NCBI RefSeq assembly: GCF_018127805.1
Contig: NZ_CP072334.1
Coordinates: 1,652,001-1,716,000 of the forward strand
DNA: 64,000 nucleotides
Source: Prevotella sp. oral taxon 475
GTDB lineage: Bacteria > Bacteroidota > Bacteroidia > Bacteroidales > Bacteroidaceae
Reading direction: 5' to 3'
Positions within the stretch are counted from its first letter, which is position 1, and every line of letters begins with the position of its first letter. The notes beneath the pieces are model-generated. The model was not told the DNA's origin. It did no database searches and saw nothing but the letters and a program-made list of their open reading frames with translations. The translations under genes were made by a program, and so were the position numbers. Shown here piece after piece: positions 25,297-34,592 of this stretch.

Positions 25297-25941
25297 ATGA
25301 GAAAAAACATTTTGACGTGTGTCGCCATTGCGACATTGGCATGGACAAGTACAAACGCTTTTGCACAGTTTGATTTAGGGAAATTAGTAAAGAGCGGAGT
25401 GAATGCAGTTTCCAAATCTACCTCGACATCCGATTTAGTGTCGGGTCTTACCTCAGTCTTCTCCAGCAAGAAAGTGGCTACGGTTGAAGATTTGGTAGGA
25501 TCCTGGACTTACACAGAACCAGCCGTGGTCTTCACCAGCAGCAATCTGCTCAAGAGTGCGGGTGGAAAGATGGCATCGGCTACCATCGAAAAGAATTTGC
25601 AGACTCAACTCGGCAAGGTGGGTATCACGAAGGGGAAACTGAAGATGAACTTCACAAAGGACGGAAAATTTACGCAGACTGTTGCAGGAAAGACACTCAA
25701 GGGCACGTTCACGGTGAACGGAAAGTCTGTCGTTCTGAAATATGCCGGACAGGTGAAACAGGTCATCGGTACGACGCAGGTAGACGGAAACAATCTACTC
25801 ATTGTCATGGATATCTCTAAACTACTGGGATACATGAAGACTTTGGGGGCACTTAGTGGCAATCAATCCTTGAAAACAGCCACGTCTCTCCTCGGAAGCA
25901 TGGACGGTATGCTTTGTGGACTGCGTTTGAATAAAGAATAA
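25297..25941 (+). CDS. DUF4923 family secreted protein
   Basis: The 214-residue product has a signal peptide (MRKNILTCVAIATLAWTSTNAFAQ). The body contains a Ser/Lys-rich N-terminal part and lipocalin-like beta-strand patterns (LVGSWTYTEPAVVF, KLKMNFTKDGKFTQTVAGKTLKGTFTVNGKSVVLKYAG), consistent with DUF4923, a Bacteroidales family of unknown role. Probably periplasmic. It is followed by a two-unit 41-base repeat. Confidence 0.75.
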   Translation: MRKNILTCVAIATLAWTSTNAFAQFDLGKLVKSGVNAVSKSTSTSDLVSGLTSVFSSKKVATVEDLVGSWTYTEPAVVFTSSNLLKSAGGKMASATIEKNLQTQLGKVGITKGKLKMNFTKDGKFTQTVAGKTLKGTFTVNGKSVVLKYAGQVKQVIGTTQVDGNNLLIVMDISKLLGYMKTLGALSGNQSLKTATSLLGSMDGMLCGLRLNKE

Positions 25942-25953
25942 AACCCATTCTGC

Positions 25954-26015
25954 GTTTCTGCGGGTGCAGAAACGCAGAATAGCTCAAAAACGAAGTTTCT
26001 ACACCTGCAGAAACG
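25954..26015. repeat. Palindromic repeat G, two units 41 bases apart
   Basis: GTTTCTGCGGGTGCAGAAAC (25954-25973) and GTTTCTACACCTGCAGAAAC (25995-26014) are palindromes of the same geometry, exactly 41 bases apart, within the gap between two secreted-protein genes. It is the shortest member of the 41-base repeat class here. The first, extended by GC/GC pairs, could also act as a terminator. Confidence 0.8.
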
Positions 26016-26043
26016 AAAGTATCGACATCAATTACAAAGACAT

Positions 26044-26469
26044 ATGAAAAGAACGGTGCTCGTTGGTCTGTTGGGAATATTGCTCGCAGACGGTTTCGCT
26101 CAAAAAGGAAAAGCCTTTCAAGGTTATCTCTACAACGCAGAGTATCAGGTGTACATGCGTATCAATCTGCACGAGAAAGATGTACTGGCTGAGGGACAAG
26201 AATTGTTCGGTCGGCTTCCTGGCTATCTCGGTTCGAAGCGCGACTCGCGCCTTTGGCTCATCACTGATGCCAAAATGACGGGAGACAAACAGGCCGAACT
26301 CTCCATTATCAATGATTACGGCAGCGAAGACCTCACAGCCAAGCTTTCCATGGAGAACGACAGTACCTACACCTTGAAACAGTTGCAGGGAAGCGCAATA
26401 AAGATTGTCGTCGACCAAAAATGGGTGAAACTACCTCGGCAGTTGCTCTTCAAAGTAAAAACACGGTAG
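26044..26469 (+). CDS. Small secreted protein of unknown function
   Basis: The 141-residue product begins MKRTVLVGLLGILLADGFAQKG, a short signal peptide. The mature part is polar with alternating beta pattern (KAFQGYLYNAEYQVYMRINLHEKDVLAEGQELFGRL; TAKLSMENDSTYTLKQLQGSAIKIVVDQKWVKL). I do not recognise the family. Co-directional with the DUF4923 gene and followed by a terminator, so both may share a transcript. Confidence 0.75.
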   Translation: MKRTVLVGLLGILLADGFAQKGKAFQGYLYNAEYQVYMRINLHEKDVLAEGQELFGRLPGYLGSKRDSRLWLITDAKMTGDKQAELSIINDYGSEDLTAKLSMENDSTYTLKQLQGSAIKIVVDQKWVKLPRQLLFKVKTR

Positions 26470-26491
26470 ATTTCTCACTACAAGGAATTCG

Positions 26492-26533
26492 AAAAGCCCC
26501 GAAAGCCAAACAGATGGCTTTCGGGGCTTTTTC
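26492..26533 (+). terminator. Intrinsic terminator between 26.47 kb gene and rho
   Basis: AAAAGCCCCGAAAGCC pairs with GGCTTTCGGGGCTTTTT; likely bidirectional because A- and T-tracts flank the stem. Confidence 0.9.
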
Positions 26534-26592
26534 TGTGTGGATGCCTCTGTCCTGTCTCTTCTGTGTAGAAGATGCAGCGGCGTAGCATAACA

Positions 26593-28671
26593 TTATGAGT
26601 TCATCGACAAGAGGAATTCGTCGTTGTCTTTGGTGCGGCCCAATCGGTCGTGAATCACGTTCATGGCTTCTATCGGATTCATGTCCGAGATATATTTGCG
26701 GAGCACCCACATGCGGTCGAGCGTGGTCTTGTCGTGCAGGAGGTCGTCGCGTCTTGTGCTCGAAGCCACCAGATTGACAGCCGGGAAAATGCGTTTGTTG
26801 CTCAGCGATCGATCCAGCTGCAGCTCCATGTTTCCCGTTCCTTTGAACTCCTCGAAAATCACTTCGTCCATTTTACTACCCGTGTCAATGAGGGCAGTTG
26901 CGATGATGGTGAGCGAACCTCCGCCTTCTACGTTGCGAGCAGCACCGAAGAAGCGTTTGGGCTTTTGCAAAGCATTGGCGTCGACACCACCGGTGAGGAT
27001 TTTGCCGCTAGCCGGACTCACGGTGTTGTAGGCGCGGGCGAGACGGGTAATCGAGTCGAGGAAAATCACGACGTCATGACCTGATTCCACCAATCGCTTA
27101 GCTTTTTCAAGCACGATGCCGGCGATTTTGACATGTCGTTCAGCGGGTTCGTCGAAGGTGGACGCGATAACCTCAGCGTTGACCGTGCGGGCCATGTCGG
27201 TCACTTCCTCAGGGCGTTCGTCAATGAGAAGCATCATGAGATAGGCCTCGGGATGGTTGGCCGCAATGGCGTTGGCGATATTCTTCATCAAGATGGTTTT
27301 ACCGGTCTTGGGCTGAGCCACGATGAGCGCGCGCTGTCCTTTTCCGATGGGTGAGAAGAGGTCGACGATACGGGTGGAAAGGTTCGTGGTGGCGGGGTTG
27401 TTGCAAAGACTGAATTTCTCGTCGGGGAAGAGCGGCGTGAGGTGTTCGAAGGGGATGCGATCGCGCATGTCGGCAGGCAGCCGACCGTTGATTTTCTCGA
27501 TACTCGTCAGCAAAAAATATTTCTCGCCTTCGTGTGGCGGTCGAACTTTCCCTTGGATGACGTCGCCTGTCTTCAGGCCGTATTTCTTGATTTGCGGCAT
27601 GGGGATGTAGACATCGTCGGGGGAGGAGAGGTAATTGTAATCGCTCGAGCGAATGAAGCCATAGTTGTCGGGCATGATTTCGAGTACGCCATCAACGGGG
27701 ATGAGATCTTCGAAACTATACTTCTCGGTTGTCTCTTTCGACAGATGAAGGCGTTGCTGGGATTCCACGGGCGGGATGCCGTTGGTGGGATTGTCGAAGA
27801 TGTCGTAGTTGGGCAGTGCGCCTTGATCTTCGATGGGTAGATCGACCACGGTGATAAAATCGGTTCCGTCGCCGGGGTCGCCCTCCCAGATACCTTTTCC
27901 TGCGGTCGAAGATTTACCTTCTCCGGCATCCACGTTATGAGCATTGATTTTGGCTTGTAGCTGAGCGATGAGACTGTCATCTTCGTTTCCCTCAGGTAGA
28001 GAGTCTGTAGGAGATTGTTGTAAGAAAGAAGCTTCGGGCACGGAGAGATCTTCGGTGTCGCCCGTCATTTCGGTTGGAAGGGGTTCTTCGGTTTCAGCCG
28101 TCACCTCGACCGGTCTTTCCTGCGCTCCAACAGCCTTTGCAGGCAGAGCAGACAGCGAATCGGCTTCGCCCGACGGGGGCAGGATCTCTGCTCTGGTTTC
28201 ATCGTTGCTGGCAAACTGATCTACAGCAGCGGCAGGTGTGTCTGTACTGACAGCCGTCATCTCGGCATTCTTAGCAGCCTCTTGAGCGGCCAATGCGGCG
28301 GCCTCAGCCTCTTTTTCTTTCTTCGATTTCCGTCCTCGCTTCTTGGGTTTGGCGGTTTCGTCTGCTGCGGGAGCGTCGTCTTTAAAGAGTGAGGGTTGTT
28401 CGGTTGTCGTCAGTTTATTGTTTTTCAGATCAAAATTCTCGCCTTCCTTACCGTTCACCGTATACACTCGGTCGGTATCTTTTTTAGCGATTCTGGTTCG
28501 TCTTTTTCTTTGGCCCAAAGGATTTTTGCTGCCCTCTTCAATGGCTTGTTGGTCGAGAATGGAATAAACCAAATCTTCGGTGTTCTTGCTGGGAATTTCG
28601 GCACCGAGTGTTTTTGCAATGTCCTCCAATTCAGACACCTCTTTTGATAACAGTTCTTCTTTGCTATACAT
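26593..28671 (-). CDS. rho: Transcription termination factor Rho
   Basis: The 692-residue product starts [20 protein letters not shown], the Rho N-terminal helix domain; upstream in-frame codons encode a low-quality hydrophobic stretch. After it comes a long acidic Ala/Glu-rich insert (about residues 80-290), then the cold-shock RNA-binding domain ([31 protein letters not shown]) and the RecA-like motor (Walker [24 protein letters not shown]). It is an RNA-dependent helicase that ends transcription. The insert, about 200 residues, is common in Bacteroidota Rho. The upstream region is a repeat array shared with rfbA. Confidence 0.97.
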   Translation of the reverse strand: MYSKEELLSKEVSELEDIAKTLGAEIPSKNTEDLVYSILDQQAIEEGSKNPLGQRKRRTRIAKKDTDRVYTVNGKEGENFDLKNNKLTTTEQPSLFKDDAPAADETAKPKKRGRKSKKEKEAEAAALAAQEAAKNAEMTAVSTDTPAAAVDQFASNDETRAEILPPSGEADSLSALPAKAVGAQERPVEVTAETEEPLPTEMTGDTEDLSVPEASFLQQSPTDSLPEGNEDDSLIAQLQAKINAHNVDAGEGKSSTAGKGIWEGDPGDGTDFITVVDLPIEDQGALPNYDIFDNPTNGIPPVESQQRLHLSKETTEKYSFEDLIPVDGVLEIMPDNYGFIRSSDYNYLSSPDDVYIPMPQIKKYGLKTGDVIQGKVRPPHEGEKYFLLTSIEKINGRLPADMRDRIPFEHLTPLFPDEKFSLCNNPATTNLSTRIVDLFSPIGKGQRALIVAQPKTGKTILMKNIANAIAANHPEAYLMMLLIDERPEEVTDMARTVNAEVIASTFDEPAERHVKIAGIVLEKAKRLVESGHDVVIFLDSITRLARAYNTVSPASGKILTGGVDANALQKPKRFFGAARNVEGGGSLTIIATALIDTGSKMDEVIFEEFKGTGNMELQLDRSLSNKRIFPAVNLVASSTRRDDLLHDKTTLDRMWVLRKYISDMNPIEAMNVIHDRLGRTKDNDEFLLSMNS

Positions 28672-28844
28672 ATTGTATATCTTAAAAAATAATAAGTGTT
28701 GCTTGTTGTAATAAAAGTGCTTCAAGAAGAGAAACACGATAAAATAACGCTGCAAAAGTAATGAAAAAGAATTAGACAGGGGAGAAAGGGAAATATTACG
28801 ACTGGGATATTAATATAATTTAATATTGTGTTCTTCCTGATGCC

Positions 28845-29106
28845 TTCTGAACTGTTCAGAACCGTCGCGGAGACCAAAATGGGGCTACTGAACTGTTCAG
28901 AAACGCCACGGAGACCAAAATGGGGCTACTGAACTGTTCAGAAACGCCGCGGAGACCAAAATGAGACTACTGAACTGTTCAGAAACGCCGCGGAGACCAA
29001 AATGGAGCTACTGAACTGTTCAGAAACGCCGCGGAGACCAAAATGGGACTACTGAACTGTTCAGAAACGCCGCGGAGACCAAAATGGAGCTACTGAACTG
29101 TTCAGA
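28845..29106. repeat. Tandem palindromic array C, seven 41-base units
   Basis: CTGAACTGTTCAG begins at 28847, 28888, 28929, 28970, 29011, 29052 and 29093, exactly 41 bases apart. The 28-base spacer (CGCCGCGGAGACCAAAATGG core) is nearly the reverse complement of the array F spacer. The array lies in the divergent rho-rfbA gap (28672-29295). Confidence 0.97.
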
Positions 29107-29160
29107 GCCATCTCGGTAGAAACACTCCCCTCCCTCAGCAAACGAATTGTGAATGATCAA

Positions 29161-29192
29161 TTGTCTATTATCAATTATTTATACTACCTTTG
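29161..29192 (+). promoter_or_regulatory. Promoter of rfbA operon
   Basis: TTG (29161-29163) and TACCTTTG (29185-29192), 21 bases apart. The leader to the rfbA ATG is about 100 bases. Confidence 0.8.
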
Positions 29193-29295
29193 CAACGACA
29201 TTCAAACCCGCTTCTTTTCCGTGCCAGCCAATCAATTAGATAAAAAGGAGTACGGAGGAAATTGGGCCATACGCAGACAAAATAAAATCAAGTTT

Positions 29296-30171
29296 ATGAA
29301 AGGAATCGTACTCGCGGGCGGATCGGGCACACGCCTCTATCCCATCACCAAAGGCATCAGCAAACAACTGATACCCATCTTCGACAAACCCATGATCTAC
29401 TATCCCCTATCCGTACTCCTGCTCGCCGGCATCAGAGAGATACTCATCATCTCTACTCCACACGATCTGCCGGGATTCCAACGACTATTGGGCGACGGTA
29501 GCGAATGGGGCGTGAAATTCGAGTACGCCGAACAGCCCAGTCCCGACGGACTGGCACAAGCCTTCCTCATCGGCGAAGAATTTATCGGCACCGACAGCGT
29601 GTGCCTCGTCCTGGGCGACAACATCTTCTACGGCGCAGGCTTCACCGCCATGCTCAGTCGTAGCGTGCAGGAAGCTGAAAACGGACGGGCCAGCGTCTTT
29701 GGGTACTACGTCAACGATCCCGAACGCTACGGCGTTGCCGAGTTCGACAGCGAAGGCAACTGCTTGAGCATCGAGGAAAAACCCACTCATCCCAAAAGCA
29801 ACTACGCCGTCGTAGGATTGTATTTCTATCCCAATAGCGTGGTAGACATTGCCAAAAACATCCGACCCAGTGCACGAGGCGAACTCGAAATCACCACCGT
29901 CAACCAAGAATACCTCTCGCGACAAGCCCTCAAAGTGCAAACCTTGCAACGAGGGTTCGCCTGGCTCGACACAGGCACACACGACAGCCTGAGCGAGGCC
30001 AGCACCTTTATCGAGGTCATCGAGAAACGACAAGGACAGAAAGTGGCCTGCCCCGAGGAAATCGCCTTGGAAAAAGGATGGATCACTCCTGAGCAGGTGC
30101 GACAGCTGGCTCAACCCATGATCAAAAACGGATACGGACAATATCTCATCAGAATCGCAGAGAATCGATAA
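29296..30171 (+). CDS. rfbA: Glucose-1-phosphate thymidylyltransferase
   Basis: The 291-residue protein is started at [18 protein letters not shown], the normal RmlA N-terminus. Further motifs are [24 protein letters not shown] and [19 protein letters not shown]. It makes dTDP-glucose from dTTP and glucose 1-phosphate, the entry to dTDP-rhamnose and related sugars. The other rml genes are not in the window. It starts an operon with a polysaccharide co-polymerase kinase (36 bases downstream), which supports a surface-polysaccharide role. Confidence 0.97.
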   Translation: MKGIVLAGGSGTRLYPITKGISKQLIPIFDKPMIYYPLSVLLLAGIREILIISTPHDLPGFQRLLGDGSEWGVKFEYAEQPSPDGLAQAFLIGEEFIGTDSVCLVLGDNIFYGAGFTAMLSRSVQEAENGRASVFGYYVNDPERYGVAEFDSEGNCLSIEEKPTHPKSNYAVVGLYFYPNSVVDIAKNIRPSARGELEITTVNQEYLSRQALKVQTLQRGFAWLDTGTHDSLSEASTFIEVIEKRQGQKVACPEEIALEKGWITPEQVRQLAQPMIKNGYGQYLIRIAENR

Positions 30172-30207
30172 TCCCCCCACACACAGCAAACAATAGGTCA
30201 AACCATT

Positions 30208-32721
30208 ATGGAAGAAAATATTAAAAACGAGACGCAGAACTCAGAAACCCAACAGGGCGGAAAATCCTTCCTGGACTTCCAAACTCTCTACGTCACCCTG
30301 ATTCTCAACTGGAAATGGTTCATGCTCTCGCTCATCATCTGCCTCGGACTGGCAGCCATTTACCTGCGCTATACGACACCCGTCTACCAGGCCTACGCTA
30401 AACTGCTCATCAAAGACGAAAACGGCAGCCGAGGACGAAACAACCTCCAATACGCCACCAGTCTGGGAACGGTGTCGAACTCCACGGGAATGGAAAATGA
30501 AATGGAAATCCTCAAATCCAGCTCCATCGCCCTGCAGGCCGTCAAAGACCTTAAACTCTACGTCAGTTATATCGGAAAAGGTAAAGTCACCGACCGACTC
30601 ATCTACAAAACCCAATACCTCTCTGTAGACCTCGACTCGGCCCACCTCAATCAACTCACTGCCCCCATCAACCTCTCCATCAAGAGAGAAGGAAAACTCT
30701 ACCACGTAGAAGGCACCTGCGTTGGAAACAAATCGGGACGAATCGCCACCATCGACAAAACCTTCCAAATCCTTCCGGCCTTCATCAGTACACCGGCAGG
30801 AACACTCGCTTTCACATCCAACTCCACCTCGCCGATGAGAGACGGAATGGAATTCGAAGCCAGAATCAGTCCGCCCGATGCCATCGCCGCAGGATATGCC
30901 GCCGGACTGAGCATCACACAATCTTCCAAAAGCACCTCCATCGCCGTTCTCACCATCAACGACAAAAGTCCGCAAAGAGCCATCGACTATCTCAAACAGC
31001 TCACCGAATGCTACAACCGTCAGGCCAACAAAGACAAAAATGAAGTGGCCGTGCGGACGGAAGAATTCATCAACGGTCGACTTGAGAAAATCAATGGCGA
31101 ACTGGGCAACACCGAAAGTCAGTTGGAAAACTACAAGAAAGCCAACAAAATGGTAGAACTGTCCACCAACGCCAATCAAGCCGTGACCAACAGCGACCGC
31201 TACGACCAACAGCTGGCCGAGGCCAATACCCAAATCGCCCTTCTCAACAGCATCAGCGAATACATGGGACAACCCTCCAACAAATACGAGACACTACCCT
31301 CCAACGTAGGTCTCACCGACCAGTCGGCCACATCCCTCATCAACAAATACAACGAGATTGTACTCGAACGCAACCGTCTGCTCCGCAGTGCCTCCGAACA
31401 CAGCCCCACAGTCACCCCGCTCACCGCACAGCTCGACGACCTCACCAGCAGCATCCATCGCGCCATGGCCCAGGCCAAACGCAGCATGGAAATACAACGC
31501 AATGCCGTGGCCTCGCAGGTAGGGAAGTATAACATGAAGATTCAGCAAACCCCCGAACAAGAGCGCACCATGAAGCAAATCGGACGTCAGCTCGAAGTCA
31601 AAGCCGGCCTCTACCTCATGCTTCTACAGAAACGCGAGGAAAACTCCATCTCATTGGCTGCAACTGCCGACAAGGGAAAACTCATCGACAACCCCTCGGT
31701 TGTCGGGAAAGTAGCCCCACAATCCTCCACCATCCTTTTGGCCGGGCTCATTGCCGGACTATCTCTGCCCGCCCTCGCGCTCTTCCTCATCAGCTTCTTC
31801 AGATATAAGATCGAAGGTCACGACGACGTGGCGCGCCTCACCACCCTCCCCATCATTGCCGACGTAGCCGTGGCCAGCGAGACGGCCAAGACCAAAGCAG
31901 ACATTGTGGTGCACGAAAACCAAAACAATCAGATGGAAGAAATCTTCCGCTCGATGCGAACCAACATCCAGTTCATGCTCAAGGAAGGCGAAAAAGTGAT
32001 TTCGTTCACCTCGAGCATCTCAGGCGAAGGAAAAACCTTCACCGCGGCCAACTTAGCCGTATCGTTCGCCCTTTTGGGTAAGAAAGTGATCCTCGTAGGA
32101 CTGGACATTCGCAAACCTCGACTGGCTGAACTCTTCGAAATCAAAGACCACCGGCACGGCATCACCAACCTGCTCACCAAGTCGGTCATCACGGAAGAAG
32201 ACATCCGAGCCCAGATCCTACCTTCAGACGTGAACGACAACCTCGAACTGCTCATGGCCGGTCCCATCCCGCCCAATCCGGCCGAGCTCCTCACCCGCCA
32301 ATCGCTTGACGACATCGTCGAGATTCTCAAGCAGAAATACGACTACATCATCATCGACACCGCCCCTGTAGGTCTCGTGACCGACACTCTGCAAGTGGGT
32401 CGCATCTCTAACATCACCGTTTACCTTTGCCGGGCCGACTACACCCCGAAAGAAAATTTCGACCTCATCAACAGTCTACACAACGACAGAAAACTGCCCA
32501 ACATCTGCATCGTCGTCAACGGCATCGACCTCTCCAAAAAGAAGTACGGCTACTACTACGGCTACGGCAAATACGGCAAATACGCCAAGTACGGCTATTA
32601 CGGACGCTACGGCCGATACGGAAAATACAGCAGTTATGGCAGCTACGGCAACTATGGCAATTTCGGCAACTACAGCAACAGCCAATACAGCAGCAAGAAC
32701 GACACCTCCGTGAAACATTAA
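30208..32721 (+). CDS. wzc: Polysaccharide co-polymerase tyrosine kinase (Wzc-like)
   Basis: The 837-residue protein has a Wzz domain with a first membrane segment (WFMLSLIICLGLAAIYL, about 37-54), a long periplasmic coiled region, a GNVR-like segment before a second membrane helix (ILLAGLIAGLSLPALALFLISFF, about 508-530), and a BY-kinase domain: Walker A SGEGKTFT, Walker A' VGLDIRKPRL, Walker B IIIDTAPVG. The tail after about residue 775 has 18 tyrosines in some 50 residues, alternating with Gly, Lys and Arg, the autophosphorylation cluster. It controls export and chain length of capsule or exopolysaccharide in the inner membrane. Confidence 0.95.
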   Translation: MEENIKNETQNSETQQGGKSFLDFQTLYVTLILNWKWFMLSLIICLGLAAIYLRYTTPVYQAYAKLLIKDENGSRGRNNLQYATSLGTVSNSTGMENEMEILKSSSIALQAVKDLKLYVSYIGKGKVTDRLIYKTQYLSVDLDSAHLNQLTAPINLSIKREGKLYHVEGTCVGNKSGRIATIDKTFQILPAFISTPAGTLAFTSNSTSPMRDGMEFEARISPPDAIAAGYAAGLSITQSSKSTSIAVLTINDKSPQRAIDYLKQLTECYNRQANKDKNEVAVRTEEFINGRLEKINGELGNTESQLENYKKANKMVELSTNANQAVTNSDRYDQQLAEANTQIALLNSISEYMGQPSNKYETLPSNVGLTDQSATSLINKYNEIVLERNRLLRSASEHSPTVTPLTAQLDDLTSSIHRAMAQAKRSMEIQRNAVASQVGKYNMKIQQTPEQERTMKQIGRQLEVKAGLYLMLLQKREENSISLAATADKGKLIDNPSVVGKVAPQSSTILLAGLIAGLSLPALALFLISFFRYKIEGHDDVARLTTLPIIADVAVASETAKTKADIVVHENQNNQMEEIFRSMRTNIQFMLKEGEKVISFTSSISGEGKTFTAANLAVSFALLGKKVILVGLDIRKPRLAELFEIKDHRHGITNLLTKSVITEEDIRAQILPSDVNDNLELLMAGPIPPNPAELLTRQSLDDIVEILKQKYDYIIIDTAPVGLVTDTLQVGRISNITVYLCRADYTPKENFDLINSLHNDRKLPNICIVVNGIDLSKKKYGYYYGYGKYGKYAKYGYYGRYGRYGKYSSYGSYGNYGNFGNYSNSQYSSKNDTSVKH

Positions 32722-32736
32722 TCCCCCTCAGAAGAA

Positions 32737-33168
32737 ATGACCATAGCAGTAGACTTCGACGGAACCATCGTAGAGCACCGCTACCCCGCGATAGGCGAAG
32801 AAATCCCCTTTGCCATAGAAACGCTCAAGATGCTCATACGCGACCGACACAAACTGATACTCTGGAGTGTGCGCGAGGGTGAATTGCTCGACCAGGCCGT
32901 GGCCTGGTGTCGAGAACGAGGTGTAGAATTTTATGCCGTCAATCGCGACTATCCCGAAGAGGAACCCGAGAAAAACAACCACTTCTCGCGCAAACTCAAA
33001 GCCGACCTCTTCATCGACGACCGCAACATCGGCGGACTGCCCGACTGGGGAGAGATCTACCACATGGTGACGGATCGCCTCACCTACAAACAACTCCTCC
33101 ACGACGCACTTCGGGCGCAAAACCCTTCTGACCGAGCGCAAAACAAGAAGCGATGGTGGCCGTTCTGA
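32737..33168 (+). CDS. HAD-like hydrolase, BT0820 type
   Basis: The 143-residue product starts MTIAVDFDGTIVEHRYPAIGEEIP, a HAD motif I (DFDGT), with LILWSVREGELL (motif II) and KADLFIDDRNIGG (motif IV DD). It lacks a cap domain and matches the small BT0820-like HADs of Bacteroidales whose substrate is unknown. It begins 15 bases after the kinase gene, so it is probably the last gene of that operon, followed by array D. Confidence 0.85.
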   Translation: MTIAVDFDGTIVEHRYPAIGEEIPFAIETLKMLIRDRHKLILWSVREGELLDQAVAWCRERGVEFYAVNRDYPEEEPEKNNHFSRKLKADLFIDDRNIGGLPDWGEIYHMVTDRLTYKQLLHDALRAQNPSDRAQNKKRWWPF

Positions 33169-33277
33169 CCCCACTCTCCGTAACAGCACCTCCTTTCGGG
33201 GTGAGTTGATGGATCAACTCACCCCGAAATCGTATCGCAACAATTCCCCTCTCACGCCGGTATAACAAAAAAAGCAG

Positions 33278-33462
33278 GCTTCCGAGACCTCGGATGGTTC
33301 GAAAATGAGAAAAATAAGCTTTCTGAGACCTCGGAAGACTCAAAAATGGGAAAAACAAGCTTTCCGAGACCTCGGAAGACTCAAAAATAGGAAAAACAAG
33401 CTTTCCGAGACCTCGGAAGACCCAAAAATGGGAAAAACAAGCTTTCCGAGACCTCGGAAGAC
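33278..33462. repeat. Tandem palindromic array D, five 41-base units
   Basis: TTCCGAGACCTCGGAA-type palindromes have GAGACCTCGG at 33284, 33325, 33366, 33407 and 33448, exactly 41 bases apart. The spacer CTCAAAAATGGGAAAAACAA differs at only about three of 20 positions from that of array B, while the palindrome arms differ. It fills the gap before the DAHP synthase gene. Confidence 0.96.
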
Positions 33463-33514
33463 CCAAAAGTTCATTTAAACAGCCCCCTAACTGAGAAGGC
33501 TTAGAAAAGAAAAG

Positions 33515-34579
33515 ATGGAACTCAACCTGCAACCCCTTCACCTGCCCAGCGACAACGAACGCCCCATCGTCATGGCAGGACCCTGCTCGGCCGAAACCGA
33601 AGCACAAGTGATGCAAACCGCACAGGCTCTGGCCCGGAAAGGTTGCCACATCTTCCGCGCCGGTCTGTGGAAACCCCGCACCAAGCCCGGCGGATTCGAA
33701 GGTCAAGGCCAGAAGGCACTACCCTGGTTGAAGCGCGTAAAAGAAGAAACGGGTATGCTCATCGCTACCGAAGTGGCCACACCGCAGCACGTAGAGCTCT
33801 GTCTCAAACACAGCATCGACGTGCTATGGATCGGTGCACGCACCACGGCCAACCCTTTTGCCATGCAGGCACTGGCCGACAGTCTGCACGGCGTCGACAT
33901 CCCCGTGCTCGTGAAAAATCCCGTCAACCCCGACCTCGAACTCTGGATCGGCAGCATGGAACGCATCAACCGAGCCGGCATCCGCCGTTTGGGTGCCATC
34001 CACCGCGGATTCTCCAGCTACGGCGGCAAAATCTATCGCAACTCGCCCATGTGGCAGATCCCGCTCGAGCTGCGCCGCCGCATCCCCGCACTGCCCATTC
34101 TCTGCGACCCAAGTCACATCGGCGGTCGACGCGAACTCATCGCCCCACTCTGCCAACAAGCCATGGATCTGGGCTTCGACGGACTCATTGTCGAAACCCA
34201 CCACACCCCCGACCAGGCCTGGAGCGATGCCCAACAGCAGGTGACTCCCGACCGGCTCGACGTCATCCTCTCACACCTCGTCGTGCGCGACAAACAACAA
34301 ACAGTGGAGGCCATCGACCAACTGCGCCGACAAATCGACGACCTCGACAACCAACTCATCGAGCTCCTTTCGAACCGCATGCGCATCTGTCGTGAAATCG
34401 GCCGATACAAACGCGAGCACAACATCACCGTTTTCCAAGCCAGTCGATACAATGAGATTCTCGAAAAACGCGGCGCACAAGCCACACGCTGCGACATGAG
34501 TGCCGAGTTCGTAGCCACCGTCTTCGAAAATGTGCACCAGGAATCGGTGCGCCAGCAAATGAAAATCATCAATCAATAA
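33515..34579 (+). CDS. DAHP synthase / chorismate mutase fusion
   Basis: The 354-residue protein joins a type I-beta DAHP synthase (VMAGPCSAETEAQ, AGLWKPRTKPGGFEG, WIGARTTANPFAMQAL, LPILCDPSHIGG) with a C-terminal AroQ-class chorismate mutase from about residue 268 (AIDQLRRQIDDLDNQLIELLSNRMRICREIGRYK). The first condenses PEP with erythrose 4-phosphate; the mutase converts chorismate to prephenate and in relatives also mediates feedback inhibition. It starts the aromatic pathway. radA begins 13 bases later, suggesting co-transcription. Confidence 0.95.
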   Translation: MELNLQPLHLPSDNERPIVMAGPCSAETEAQVMQTAQALARKGCHIFRAGLWKPRTKPGGFEGQGQKALPWLKRVKEETGMLIATEVATPQHVELCLKHSIDVLWIGARTTANPFAMQALADSLHGVDIPVLVKNPVNPDLELWIGSMERINRAGIRRLGAIHRGFSSYGGKIYRNSPMWQIPLELRRRIPALPILCDPSHIGGRRELIAPLCQQAMDLGFDGLIVETHHTPDQAWSDAQQQVTPDRLDVILSHLVVRDKQQTVEAIDQLRRQIDDLDNQLIELLSNRMRICREIGRYKREHNITVFQASRYNEILEKRGAQATRCDMSAEFVATVFENVHQESVRQQMKIINQ

Positions 34580-34592
34580 TCTCCCCTTCACG

